A DNA stretch of 37,034 bases from CAZEJS01 sp964512645 (GTDB taxonomy: Bacteria; Actinomycetota; Geothermincolia; Fen-727; Anoxymicrobiaceae): NCBI GenBank assembly GCA_964512645.1, contig CAZEJS010000028.1, positions 1 to 37,034 on the forward strand. Direction: 5' to 3'. The notes beneath the pieces were generated by a model. It searched no databases, was not told the DNA's origin, and saw only the letters and a list, made by a program, of their open reading frames with translations. A program made the translations under genes and the position numbers. Positions 14,732-21,445 of the stretch are shown piece after piece; positions within the stretch are counted from its first letter, which is position 1, and each line of letters begins with the position of its first letter.

Positions 14732-15682
14732 ATGGCTCTTCAACCGGGGACCAAGGTAATTATCATCAATGATATTTTGGTCAACGGTCAACCTGCGTTT
14801 GTTAAAGGGGAACGGGTCATAGTCGAACGGGTTTCTCCTGACCAGCAACGCCCAGAATATAAATACGTGGTTACGGCCAAGTCAGGTACGAAGTTCCAAT
14901 TAAGAGACGTGGACCTGACACCCCACACCCCAGCGGCAGTCTGTGCTTTGTGTGGAACCCCGGTTCCGGAAAAGTCGAGAAGGTGTCCCAACTGTAAAAC
15001 AGGATGTCTTGAAGCAATATTGAGAGAAGCGGGTTTGGAAGGACTAACGCAAGATTCCTGCAAGCCCCACCTGATAAGAAAAACGGACCGTGGAAAAGCG
15101 TGTGTGAGATGTGGTTTCTACGTTGGGGACTCCACGATTCCTCGATACAGACTCCAGTACATTGGCGGATACCCCGGCGTCTCGAATCCTGGTTGGGGTC
15201 GATTTTCGAATGGTGGGTGCGAACAACACGGGGTTAAGTTCATAGCAAACAAGAATCAGGAGTTGTACTTTCCTTACAAAGACATTGTGAACATACAGAT
15301 GGGTAGAGCCGACAGCCCGAGCATAGGGGCTGTTGTGGCGGTCGGGCTACTAGGGTTGGCATGGAAGAACAAAATACTCGCGGTTACCTTCAGGGCTCAA
15401 GATGGCAGGCTTTACACCGCCGCTTTTGAGGAAAACTCAACAGAGATGACCGGCCAGATAGGAAAAGTTCAAGCGGCGTTGATGGGAGAATGGCAAGCAC
15501 GCCTCGCAAAGACACCAGCAGCGCAACCGATGACGCAACAGGCCCCTCTAAATCCTTCGATGCCACAAGCGCCTTCTTCGGAGCCTATGAAGAGGTGTCC
15601 GTACTGCGCGGAAGTAATCAAAGCCGAAGCGATAAAGTGTAAGCATTGTAAATCCGATTTGGAACAGGGGGAGTCGACATGA
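14732..15682 (+). CDS. Element cargo: beta-domain / zinc-ribbon / PH-like / zinc-ribbon protein
   Basis: A 316-residue protein. Residues 1-62 are paralogous to the first cargo protein (MALQPGTKVII to FQLRDVDL). A zinc ribbon follows (C71, C74, C85, C88), then a second Cys pair (C124, C127). A beta-rich region (about 138-235: YRLQYIGGYPG, GVKFIANKNQELYFPYKDIVNIQMG, ILAVTFRAQDGRLYTAAF) looks like a bacterial PH-like domain. A Pro/Gln linker ends in a ribbon CPYCAEVIKAEAIKCKHC (C289, C292, C303, C306). One moderately hydrophobic patch (197-211) may be membrane-associated. The PH-like domain suggests lipid or membrane-surface binding; this is inference. GAGAGG precedes the ATG, and the stop overlaps the next start (ATGA), indicating translational coupling. 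Confidence 0.8.
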   Translation: MALQPGTKVIIINDILVNGQPAFVKGERVIVERVSPDQQRPEYKYVVTAKSGTKFQLRDVDLTPHTPAAVCALCGTPVPEKSRRCPNCKTGCLEAILREAGLEGLTQDSCKPHLIRKTDRGKACVRCGFYVGDSTIPRYRLQYIGGYPGVSNPGWGRFSNGGCEQHGVKFIANKNQELYFPYKDIVNIQMGRADSPSIGAVVAVGLLGLAWKNKILAVTFRAQDGRLYTAAFEENSTEMTGQIGKVQAALMGEWQARLAKTPAAQPMTQQAPLNPSMPQAPSSEPMKRCPYCAEVIKAEAIKCKHCKSDLEQGEST

Positions 15683-16053
15683 ACAAGAGAATCAATCCGT
15701 TGGCAGGTGCCGGTGCCGCGTTGCTTTTCTCGGGTGTTGTGGTGTGGCTCTTTGTTAGTATGCTTATAGGCATTGTCATAGGCATCGTGGGCTTGGTGTT
15801 GCTGGTGGTGGGACTTGCGATGGGAAGTCAACAGCCTCAACAGGTTGTTTACCAGCAACCCTACCAGCAGCCGATGCCATACCAACAGCCAGTTCCATAT
15901 CAACAAGCCACGGTTCAGTCGGTCGGGGTTCCGCCCATAACAACCGCTACCAAGCAGTGTCCATACTGCGCCGAGACGATACAGGCAGAAGCGGTCAAGT
16001 GTAAGCACTGTGGCTCTGACCTTACCGTACCCCCTCCCGCATCTCACGCCTGA
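15679..16053 (+). CDS. Element cargo: two-TM, Gln/Pro-rich, zinc-ribbon protein
   Basis: A 124-residue protein. A hydrophobic hairpin of two helices (about 9-29 and 30-48) is followed by a Gln/Pro/Tyr-rich low-complexity linker (51-80, repeated PYQQP and VPYQQ). A C-terminal zinc ribbon CPYCAETIQAEAVKCKHC (C94, C97, C108, C111) closes the protein. The ribbon is nearly identical to the mini ribbon and to the tail of the preceding protein. The ATG overlaps the upstream TGA by four bases, so the two are co-translated. The design, a membrane anchor with a flexible tether displaying a ribbon, suggests the ribbon recruits a common cytoplasmic partner. Last gene of the cargo operon; convergent with the integrase. 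Confidence 0.8.
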   Translation: MNKRINPLAGAGAALLFSGVVVWLFVSMLIGIVIGIVGLVLLVVGLAMGSQQPQQVVYQQPYQQPMPYQQPVPYQQATVQSVGVPPITTATKQCPYCAETIQAEAVKCKHCGSDLTVPPPASHA

Positions 16054-16115
16054 CGCCTGTCCCTTCCTGGCCCGACCGACCAAAACTATCGGTGACCGGG
16101 GGAACTGGGCTCTTG

Positions 16116-16991
16116 CTACTTCCCCCTCTCAAGCCTCATCACCGGCGAATACCGCTGGTGGGCTTCGGCGAGGTCGCGACCAACAAGGTCGACATACCTC
16201 TGGGCCATAGCCGTTGAAGCATGGCCCATCAGCCGCATCAGGCTATGCGCGTCACCACCGTTTTTCACGTACAAAGTCGCAAAGGTGTGCCTCATCGCGT
16301 GTGGCCCAATTCGTCTTTGAATCCCAGCCTTCTTCGCCAATCTGGTAACAATGTGGCCGAGCCCGTGACGTGTTAGCGGCTCCCCACGGACGCCGAGAAA
16401 CAGGGAATCCTCATAGGGCTTGTGGGGCCGAACTGAAAGCCACCGGGCCAGTGCCTTCGCGGTGACCGGGGAGAAGAAGACGATTCGTTCCTTGCTGCCT
16501 TTTCCGAAGACCCTCGCCGACTTCGTTAACAGGAAGACGTCCTCAATGTGAAGGTCGCATAACTCGCTGGCGCGAACCCCGCAATCCAGCATGAACAACG
16601 TTATCGCATAGTCCCTCGGCCTCGCCTTCGCAACCCGAAGCAGCGCGGCTACTTCCTCTTCTGAGAGAACGTTGGGGAACTTCTTGGGGACTTTCGGTGT
16701 CCGAATATCCTTCATCGGGTCTTCTTGTAGGTACCCTTCTCGAGCCAGCCACCGGACGTAGGTTCTCAAGGCCCTCGTGTAGATATTAACCGTGGTGGTG
16801 TTCCTCTCGACTCCGAGCCACGCGATGAACCCCCGGATTCGAGTCGGGGTTATTTCCTCCCCCTGTAGGTACTCAGCAAACAGCAGCGTCACCTTGCTGT
16901 ATATCTGGAGGGTGCCGGTTGCCAGACCCTCGATTTGTCGGCAGAGAAGGTACTCCTCCCTAACAGACTCCATTCGTATCTTTTCCATCAT
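16116..16991 (-). CDS. Tyrosine recombinase / integrase of the element
   Basis: A 291-residue XerC/D-type recombinase. The N-terminal core-binding (SAM-like) domain covers about 5-90 and the catalytic domain 105-285. All catalytic residues are present: Arg140 (CGVRASEL), Lys167 (GKGSKER), His231-x-x-Arg234 (HAMRHTFATL), His257 (GHAS) and Tyr266 (AQRYVDL). The length fits simple single-gene integrases that act at tRNA genes. It lies 148 bp from the right attachment repeat and reads inward, with GAGGGGG four bases before two tandem ATGs. A TACTTACC repeat module sits immediately upstream of its ribosome-binding site, so integrase or a regulator may bind there. It is the enzyme expected to have integrated the element. 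Confidence 0.93.
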   Translation of the reverse strand: MMEKIRMESVREEYLLCRQIEGLATGTLQIYSKVTLLFAEYLQGEEITPTRIRGFIAWLGVERNTTTVNIYTRALRTYVRWLAREGYLQEDPMKDIRTPKVPKKFPNVLSEEEVAALLRVAKARPRDYAITLFMLDCGVRASELCDLHIEDVFLLTKSARVFGKGSKERIVFFSPVTAKALARWLSVRPHKPYEDSLFLGVRGEPLTRHGLGHIVTRLAKKAGIQRRIGPHAMRHTFATLYVKNGGDAHSLMRLMGHASTAMAQRYVDLVGRDLAEAHQRYSPVMRLERGK

Positions 16992-17138
16992 GGTTCCCCC
17001 TCGATTTACTTACCATGCTCTTTCGCTTTGTGCCGTCATTTCGGGGGGTATTGCGCGGGCCATTTTCAGCGATATTTTGAAAGTGCCAAAAAGCGCTTAA
17101 TGGCGCGGAATCTGGCAACGCCTTCTGCCTACTGCTAG

Positions 17139-17189
17139 ACTTCACTACGGAGAGATGGCCGAGCGGACGAAGGCGCACGCCTGGAGAGC
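17139..17189 (+). repeat. Right attachment repeat (attR), 51-bp direct repeat
   Basis: Identical to 12562-12612. The first ten bases precede the tRNA and the rest are tRNA-Ser positions 1-41. Base 17190 is the first difference from the left copy. Confidence 0.9.
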
Positions 17190-17239
17190 GTGTGGGCGGT
17201 GACCCCGTCCCGTGGGTTCGAATCCCACTCTCTCCGCCA
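17149..17239 (+). tRNA. tRNA-Ser(GGA)
   Basis: A complete 91-nt class II tRNA. The acceptor GGAGAGA pairs with TCTCTCC (17229-17235), followed by discriminator G and an encoded CCA (17237-17239). The D arm is GCC-loop-GGC. The anticodon stem CACGC/GCGTG has loop CTGGAGA and anticodon GGA, reading UCC/UCU. A long variable arm and the T arm GTGGG-TTCGAAT-CCCAC follow. It is reconstituted by integration: its 5' 41 bases and leader come from the element side, its 3' half from the chromosome. The -10-like TAGACT at 17136-17141 is partly element-derived. Confidence 0.97.
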
Positions 17240-17287
17240 GTGGCGTGCCCCGGTGGAACTCCATTCGTGTCTATTCGGGAGTGGTTC

Positions 17288-18001
17288 ATGCGCGAGCCGA
17301 AAAGGATGAAGTTCGACGAAGCCGTCGATACGGGACTGGACGACGGTGGAAAGCTCGAGCTGGAATTCGTACGCGGGGTAATCACGGATGCGGACACACT
17401 GAACGTCGGGTGCTGGACCGGGTCGTTCGAGGAGAGAGCGACAGGACTTGCCGGAAGCGTGACGGCGGTGGACATAGAGCCGAAGGCGCTCGAAGTCGCA
17501 CGTAAGCGTGTCCCGGAGGCGGAATTCATCGAGGCGTCGGTTTTCGACCTGCCGTTCGCGGAGCGCTCTTTCGACCTTGTCACGCTCTGGGAGGTGATCG
17601 AGCATGTTCCCGTGGGCACCGAAGCGAGTGCCCTGTCGGAGATCGCGCGGGTGCTGCGCCCGGGAGGATACCTGGCATTGAGCACCCCGAACGCGAGCCT
17701 CTTCTCCAGGCTGGGCGACCCGGCGCACTTCCTGGCCGGACACCGGCACTACTCCGCTGCCCGGATATCGAGCGAACTTGCGAGGGCCGGTTTCTCGATA
17801 GAGAGGATTGACGTGCTGGGCGGCTGGTGCAGCGTTCTGGGCGTCCTGGTCTTCTACGCGTTCAAGTGGCTGTTTCACCGCAGGCCGCCCGAGTGGAAAT
17901 GGCTGGCGGGAGCCCGGGCGGCAGACGAGGCAAAACCAGGGTTCAACACCCTCTACGTGCTGGCACGGCGCGGTAAGCCCGACAGTACGACAACCATCTG
18001 A
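17288..18001 (+). CDS. Class I SAM-dependent methyltransferase
   Basis: A 237-residue Rossmann-fold methyltransferase. Motif I is LNVGCWTGSFE (38-48), a variant with Trp where most have Gly; motif II ends in VDIEP. The DLPFAERSFDLVTLWEVIEHV block and RVLRPGGYLALSTPN are the motifs of methyltransferase type 11/UbiE-like enzymes. A C-terminal hydrophobic patch (VLGVLVFYAFKWLF) may touch the membrane. The substrate is unknown; relatives act on lipids, quinones or cell-envelope glycans. ATG 17288 is preferred, with GGGAG six bases upstream; the longer open frame runs through the tRNA. Confidence 0.85.
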   Translation: MREPKRMKFDEAVDTGLDDGGKLELEFVRGVITDADTLNVGCWTGSFEERATGLAGSVTAVDIEPKALEVARKRVPEAEFIEASVFDLPFAERSFDLVTLWEVIEHVPVGTEASALSEIARVLRPGGYLALSTPNASLFSRLGDPAHFLAGHRHYSAARISSELARAGFSIERIDVLGGWCSVLGVLVFYAFKWLFHRRPPEWKWLAGARAADEAKPGFNTLYVLARRGKPDSTTTI

Positions 18002-18080
18002 ACCTGCCCGCCTGCGGCGACTGCCTCTCCCTGCGGGCGGGGCTCCGGACGTCCCCCGCGAAAGGCGCCCAGGCACATTG

Positions 18081-18551
18081 CTAGAGGTTCAGGATGAGGG
18101 TCGCCATCTCCGGTCGCTCCTCGAACCCCAGCGCGGTGTAGAACTCGTGCCCGCGCGAGTCGCGCTCGCCGTTGTTGAGGAGCATCAGGCGGGAGCAGCC
18201 CTTGGCGCCGGCGTACTCCTTGACGTCGTTCATGAGGGCGCTACCGACGCCCTTGCCCCTGGCCTCTTCCCTCACGAACACCTCCGACACGTAACCCTCC
18301 GGGCCTTCGAGCATCAGGTACGGCAACCAGTGGACCGAAACGTAGCCCACGGCCACCCCTGCAGCATCCTCGGCCACCAGCACGGTGTGGCTGTCGTCCG
18401 CGTCCGCCAGTTCGAGGTGCAGGAGCACCCGCCGCTCGGTGGCTGCGGGCGATTCGTCCTCCACGTAGGAGAACCAGCCCAGCTTCCTGATTATTTCCGC
18501 GATGACCGGGACGTCCTCGTGTTTCGCGCGGCGCACTGTGATTTCAGCCAT
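18081..18551 (-). CDS. GNAT-family N-acetyltransferase
   Basis: A 156-residue acetyltransferase of the GCN5 superfamily. It has the acetyl-CoA loop EARGKGVGSALM (R/Q-x-x-G-x-G/A) after the VSEVFVREEA strand, then LMLLNNGERDSRGHEFYTALGF, the usual motif B ending in FYxxLGF. The N-terminal strand ITVRRAKHEDVPVIAEIIR is typical. The acceptor substrate is not predictable. ATG 18551 is chosen because GGAGG lies five bases upstream, inside the frame of an earlier ATG at 18563. A TG-C-AATAAT extended -10-like site lies at 18609-18601. Confidence 0.88.
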   Translation of the reverse strand: MAEITVRRAKHEDVPVIAEIIRKLGWFSYVEDESPAATERRVLLHLELADADDSHTVLVAEDAAGVAVGYVSVHWLPYLMLEGPEGYVSEVFVREEARGKGVGSALMNDVKEYAGAKGCSRLMLLNNGERDSRGHEFYTALGFEERPEMATLILNL

Positions 18552-18705
18552 TTCCCCCTCCATGTCTTCTTTCTGACGCCTCTACAGTCGGCGCAGCCCA
18601 ATTATTGCATCTTTGGCGAGCGCTTTCCGAGGGCGGCCCCGGCAGGCGTCGTCGGAAAACACGCTGGGCGCGTAAACAAACCTTCCTCCCGCGACGATAA
18701 GTGAT

Positions 18706-18711
18706 TAGAAT
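18706..18711 (+). promoter_or_regulatory. -10 (TAGAAT) upstream of DUF6159 gene
   Basis: TAGAAT about 38 bases before the ATG, with TG two bases rather than one upstream. No clear -35. Confidence 0.4.
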
Positions 18712-18748
18712 GAAATTGCCGAACGGTTTGGCCTGAAGGAGGGACACG

Positions 18749-19600
18749 ATGGGCGGCACATGGTCCAACAGCCTCGACCTGTTGAAATCGAGCTGGCGGG
18801 TGTTGAGGCAGCACAAGTCACTGGTGGCGTTCCCTGTCATCTCGGCGATCGCGACGATAGTCCTGATCGTGGCCCTGATGGTGCCCGCGTACCTGCTGAC
18901 CGGGATCCGCGACGGCGAACCCAGCAACTCGTTCCTGTTCTACGTGCTTTTCTTCGTCTTCTACTTCGTGGGTTCTTTCATCGTCATCTTCTTCAACACC
19001 GGCCTCATCGCCTGCGCCAGGGAGGCCCTCCGGGGGGGCGACCCGGACTTCGCCTACGGCTTCGACATGGCCCGGAAGAACATCGGCAAGATCGCCGGCT
19101 GGGCGCTGGTGAGCGCCACCGTGGGCCTGATACTCAAGGCGATAAGGGAGAGAGGGGGCCTCATCGGGCAAATAGCGGCGAGCCTGATCGGCTTCGCCTG
19201 GAACCTCGTGGTCTTTTTCGTGATACCGGTGTTTCTCTTCCAGGGATTCGGGGTCATCGACTCCATCAGGGAGTCCGCGAGCCTCTTCCGAAAGACCTGG
19301 GGCGAGAACATGATCGCCCGTTTCTCACTTGGCATCATATTCTTTTTCCTGGGGCTGGTGGCGGTCATTCCTATCACCCTGGCGGTTATGAGCAGGAACC
19401 TCGCGGTGATCATCGGCGCCACAGGGCTCGCACTCATGTACTGGACGGTGCTTGCGATAGTGAGCTCGAGCCTGACCGGAATCCTCGCGGCGGCGCTCTA
19501 CCAGTACGCCATCAGCGGCATGGTTCCCGACGCCTACAACCAGCACGCCATCACCGGGGCATTCCAGCCGAAGCCCCAGCGCCGCTTCGGGATGAGGTAG
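18749..19600 (+). CDS. DUF6159-family multi-pass membrane protein
   Basis: A 283-residue protein with about six to seven hydrophobic segments. It starts with a soluble amphipathic helix (WSNSLDLLKSSWRVLRQHKSLVAFPVIS), the hallmark opening of DUF6159 proteins. Membrane segments lie near 28-52, 65-95, 115-135, 145-170, 190-212 and 215-250. It ends in an AALYQYAISG motif and a basic cytoplasmic tail. It resembles the membrane domain of glycerophosphodiesterase-like proteins in topology, but no catalytic residues are recognisable. Function unknown. GAAGGAGGG lies about eight bases before ATG 18749. It is followed by a good intrinsic terminator, so it is monocistronic. Confidence 0.8.
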   Translation: MGGTWSNSLDLLKSSWRVLRQHKSLVAFPVISAIATIVLIVALMVPAYLLTGIRDGEPSNSFLFYVLFFVFYFVGSFIVIFFNTGLIACAREALRGGDPDFAYGFDMARKNIGKIAGWALVSATVGLILKAIRERGGLIGQIAASLIGFAWNLVVFFVIPVFLFQGFGVIDSIRESASLFRKTWGENMIARFSLGIIFFFLGLVAVIPITLAVMSRNLAVIIGATGLALMYWTVLAIVSSSLTGILAAALYQYAISGMVPDAYNQHAITGAFQPKPQRRFGMR

Positions 19601-19623
19601 CCGCCGCGAGCAGGGCGTGCCGG

Positions 19624-19651
19624 GCCCCCGGTCTATCGCCGGGGGGCTTTT
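19624..19651 (+). terminator. Intrinsic terminator after DUF6159 gene
   Basis: GCCCCCGG, a 7-base loop, then CCGGGGGGC followed by TTTT. A strong GC stem with a T-tract 24 bases after the stop codon. Confidence 0.75.
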
Positions 19652-19725
19652 CGTGCCGGGGTTCAGGGCCGCCTGACACGGGCGGCGCAGCGCGCGCCGA
19701 TCCCCGGCCCGGCCCCCTGAGCCTC

Positions 19726-20634
19726 TCAGAGGGGAGTGTCCTTCAGGTCGGCGCAGCAGTGGTCCGGCCCGTTGCGCGCCTTCTTTAGCACTTCCAGTGC
19801 GATGTTCTTGATCTGAAGCGGATCGCCGAACTGTTTCCGTTCGTTGGTCACAACGGCGACCGCGAGCTTCACCGGCTTGGCCCCGCCGGCCTCGCGCTCT
19901 CCGGCCATCTCCGGGCAGATATCGGTGAACGCTTCCTCGAAGCGTGAGGCCAGGCTCGTGAAGATGTTCTGGACGCGCAGCGGCACGGAGATCACCACGA
20001 AGTCGTCCTCACCCATATACCCGAGGAACTCGTCGTTGGGCTTCACGATGTCACGGAGGATGTTGGCGAGCGCCTGTATGACCACGTCGCCCCGGTCGAT
20101 CCCGTACCTGTAATTGATGAGGCGCAGGTTGCTGATATCGACGTACATGAAGGCAAAGAACCTGCCCCTTCGCTCCAGCCGCTTCCTGGTTTCTTCGTAG
20201 ATCTGGTGTTTCCCCGGCAGGTTGGTGAGGGGGTCGACCGCCATGCCTTTTCCGGCCTTGGTCAGCACCGACTTGATGCGGGCGAACAGCTCGGCGTTGT
20301 CGAAAGGCTTCGCCAGGTAATCGTCGGCCCCGCACTCGAAACCCTTGACGACGTGGTGGGTCTCGTCGAGCGCGGTGAGCATTATCACCGGGATGTACTT
20401 GGTGCGCGGGTCCGACCTGAGACGCTGGCAGATCTCCCAACCGTCGACGTCGGGCATCATTATGTCGAGGATAACGACGTCGGGCTGGTCTACCACCGCC
20501 GAGACGAGGCCGGTCTCGCCGCTGATCTCGGTCACGACATCGTAGCCCTCGATCTCCAGGTTCGTCTTCATGACCTCGAGCAGGTGCACTTCGTCGTCGA
20601 TGACGAGCACTTTGCGCTTTGTGATCTCTACCAT
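19726..20634 (-). CDS. Response regulator with degenerate GGDEF domain
   Basis: A 302-residue protein. Residues 5-125 form a CheY-like receiver with acidic pocket Asp13-Asp14, phospho-acceptor Asp57 (VILDIMMPDVDG), Thr87 and Lys109 (YLAKPF). A linker containing DPLTNLPG leads to a GGDEF-type domain (about 133-285) whose signature loop is GEDDF (208-212) instead of GG(D/E)EF, and whose metal-site motif is YVDISNLRLINYRYG. Loss of the second glycine probably abolishes diguanylate cyclase activity, so it may bind GTP or c-di-GMP as a sensor or act by protein contact. No kinase gene adjoins; the orphan histidine kinase at 9477-11312 is a possible partner, but this is speculation. Confidence 0.85.
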   Translation of the reverse strand: MVEITKRKVLVIDDEVHLLEVMKTNLEIEGYDVVTEISGETGLVSAVVDQPDVVILDIMMPDVDGWEICQRLRSDPRTKYIPVIMLTALDETHHVVKGFECGADDYLAKPFDNAELFARIKSVLTKAGKGMAVDPLTNLPGKHQIYEETRKRLERRGRFFAFMYVDISNLRLINYRYGIDRGDVVIQALANILRDIVKPNDEFLGYMGEDDFVVISVPLRVQNIFTSLASRFEEAFTDICPEMAGEREAGGAKPVKLAVAVVTNERKQFGDPLQIKNIALEVLKKARNGPDHCCADLKDTPL

Positions 20635-20673
20635 GTTTCCCCGGTAAGTCGTCCGGCCGTATCCCCTCGTGTG

Positions 20674-20682
20674 ATTCTATCA
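20674..20682 (-). promoter_or_regulatory. Extended -10 (TGATAGAAT) for response regulator
   Basis: TG-N-TAGAAT about 40 bases before ATG 20634, sitting in the small palindrome GTGAT-TCT-ATCAC (20671-20683). Confidence 0.45.
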
Positions 20683-20688
20683 CAGGAT

Positions 20689-20726
20689 CATCGGGGGAGG
20701 CCCATCGGGGGAGGCCCATCGGGCCT
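20689..20726. repeat. 14-bp tandem repeat and hairpin after cbiO
   Basis: The unit CATCGGGGGAGGCC occurs twice (20689-20702, 20703-20716) and partly a third time. Its end forms a perfect AGGCCC-3 nt-GGGCCT hairpin (20712-20726) that may slow transcription leaving cbiO. Confidence 0.7.
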
Positions 20727-20729
20727 GGG

Positions 20730-21437
20730 TCAGGCGAGCCCGTGGCGTTCCAACAGCTCGGCGTCGTCGAATATTGCCCCGGTCCGGCCGTCGGCGACGA
20801 CCTCGCCGGAGTCCATGAGGACCACCCGGTCGCAGGTCTGTCGCGCCATGTCTATGTCGTGCGTCACCAGCACCTTGGTGGCCTCGAGCGAGCGGATCAG
20901 CGCTATGAACTCACGCCGCCCGCGCGGGTCCATGTTCGACACCGGCTCGTCCAGCACCAGTATGTCGGGGTCCATGGAAAGGACGGTCGCCATGGAGAGG
21001 CGTTTTTTCTCGCCGAAGCTCAGGTGGTGAGAGGACCTGTCTTCGAACCCTTCCATGCCAACCCAGGCCAGGGCGCGCTTCACCGCGTGGTCGACCTGCT
21101 CCGGCGTGAGTCCCTGGTTGAGCGGCCCGAAAGCAACGTCGTCCCTCACCGTGGGCGAGAAAAGCTGGTCGTCGGGGTCCTGGAAAACCAGGCCAACCCT
21201 GTTGCGGACTTCCTTGAGGTTCTTCCTGTTCACTTCCAGGCCCATCACCTCGACGCGCCCGCTGCCTGCCAGAATGCCGTTAAGGTGGAGCGCGAGGGTC
21301 GACTTGCCCGCGCCGTTGGGGCCCATGACCGCCACGGATTCCTTTTCGCGGAAGACGAGACTGACGGACCTGAGGGCCCGGTGCCCGTCCGGGTAGGAAA
21401 AGCTCAAATCCTCGATTCTTACAGCGACATCGGACAT
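20730..21437 (-). CDS. cbiO: Cobalt/nickel ECF transporter ATPase CbiO
   Basis: A 235-residue ABC ATPase that powers metal uptake by the CbiMQ core. Walker A is GPNGAGKST (39-47), the Q-loop is VFQDPDDQLF (84-93), the signature is LSFGEKKR (139-146) and Walker B is ILVLDEP (159-165), followed by the H-loop in VLVTHDIDM. FQDPDDQLFSPTV is characteristic of EcfA/CbiO ATPases. The start at ATG 21437 lies nine bases after the cbiQ stop and gives the normal length; ATG 21455, overlapping cbiQ, is an alternative with a GGGAGG tract further upstream. Last gene of the cbiM-to-cbiO operon. Confidence 0.9.
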   Translation of the reverse strand: MSDVAVRIEDLSFSYPDGHRALRSVSLVFREKESVAVMGPNGAGKSTLALHLNGILAGSGRVEVMGLEVNRKNLKEVRNRVGLVFQDPDDQLFSPTVRDDVAFGPLNQGLTPEQVDHAVKRALAWVGMEGFEDRSSHHLSFGEKKRLSMATVLSMDPDILVLDEPVSNMDPRGRREFIALIRSLEATKVLVTHDIDMARQTCDRVVLMDSGEVVADGRTGAIFDDAELLERHGLA

Positions 21438-21445
21438 GATAGGCA

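Larger units (their letters stand above)
12562..17189. mobile_element. 4.6-kb tRNA-Ser integrative element
   Basis: Bounded by 51-bp direct repeats in tRNA-Ser, with a tyrosine integrase facing inward from the right end, a small HTH protein near the left end and an operon of membrane/zinc-ribbon cargo genes. Base composition is visibly less GC-rich than the flanks and intergenic spacers are longer. There are no capsid, packaging, replication or conjugation genes, so it is a minimal integrative element or satellite. The intact tRNA is at the integrase-proximal right end, where its 3' part continues into chromosome. The left chromosomal 5' part is joined to a degenerate 3' part. The element therefore supplied the 5' portion and upstream DNA of the functional tRNA, the reverse of the common arrangement. 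Confidence 0.88.
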
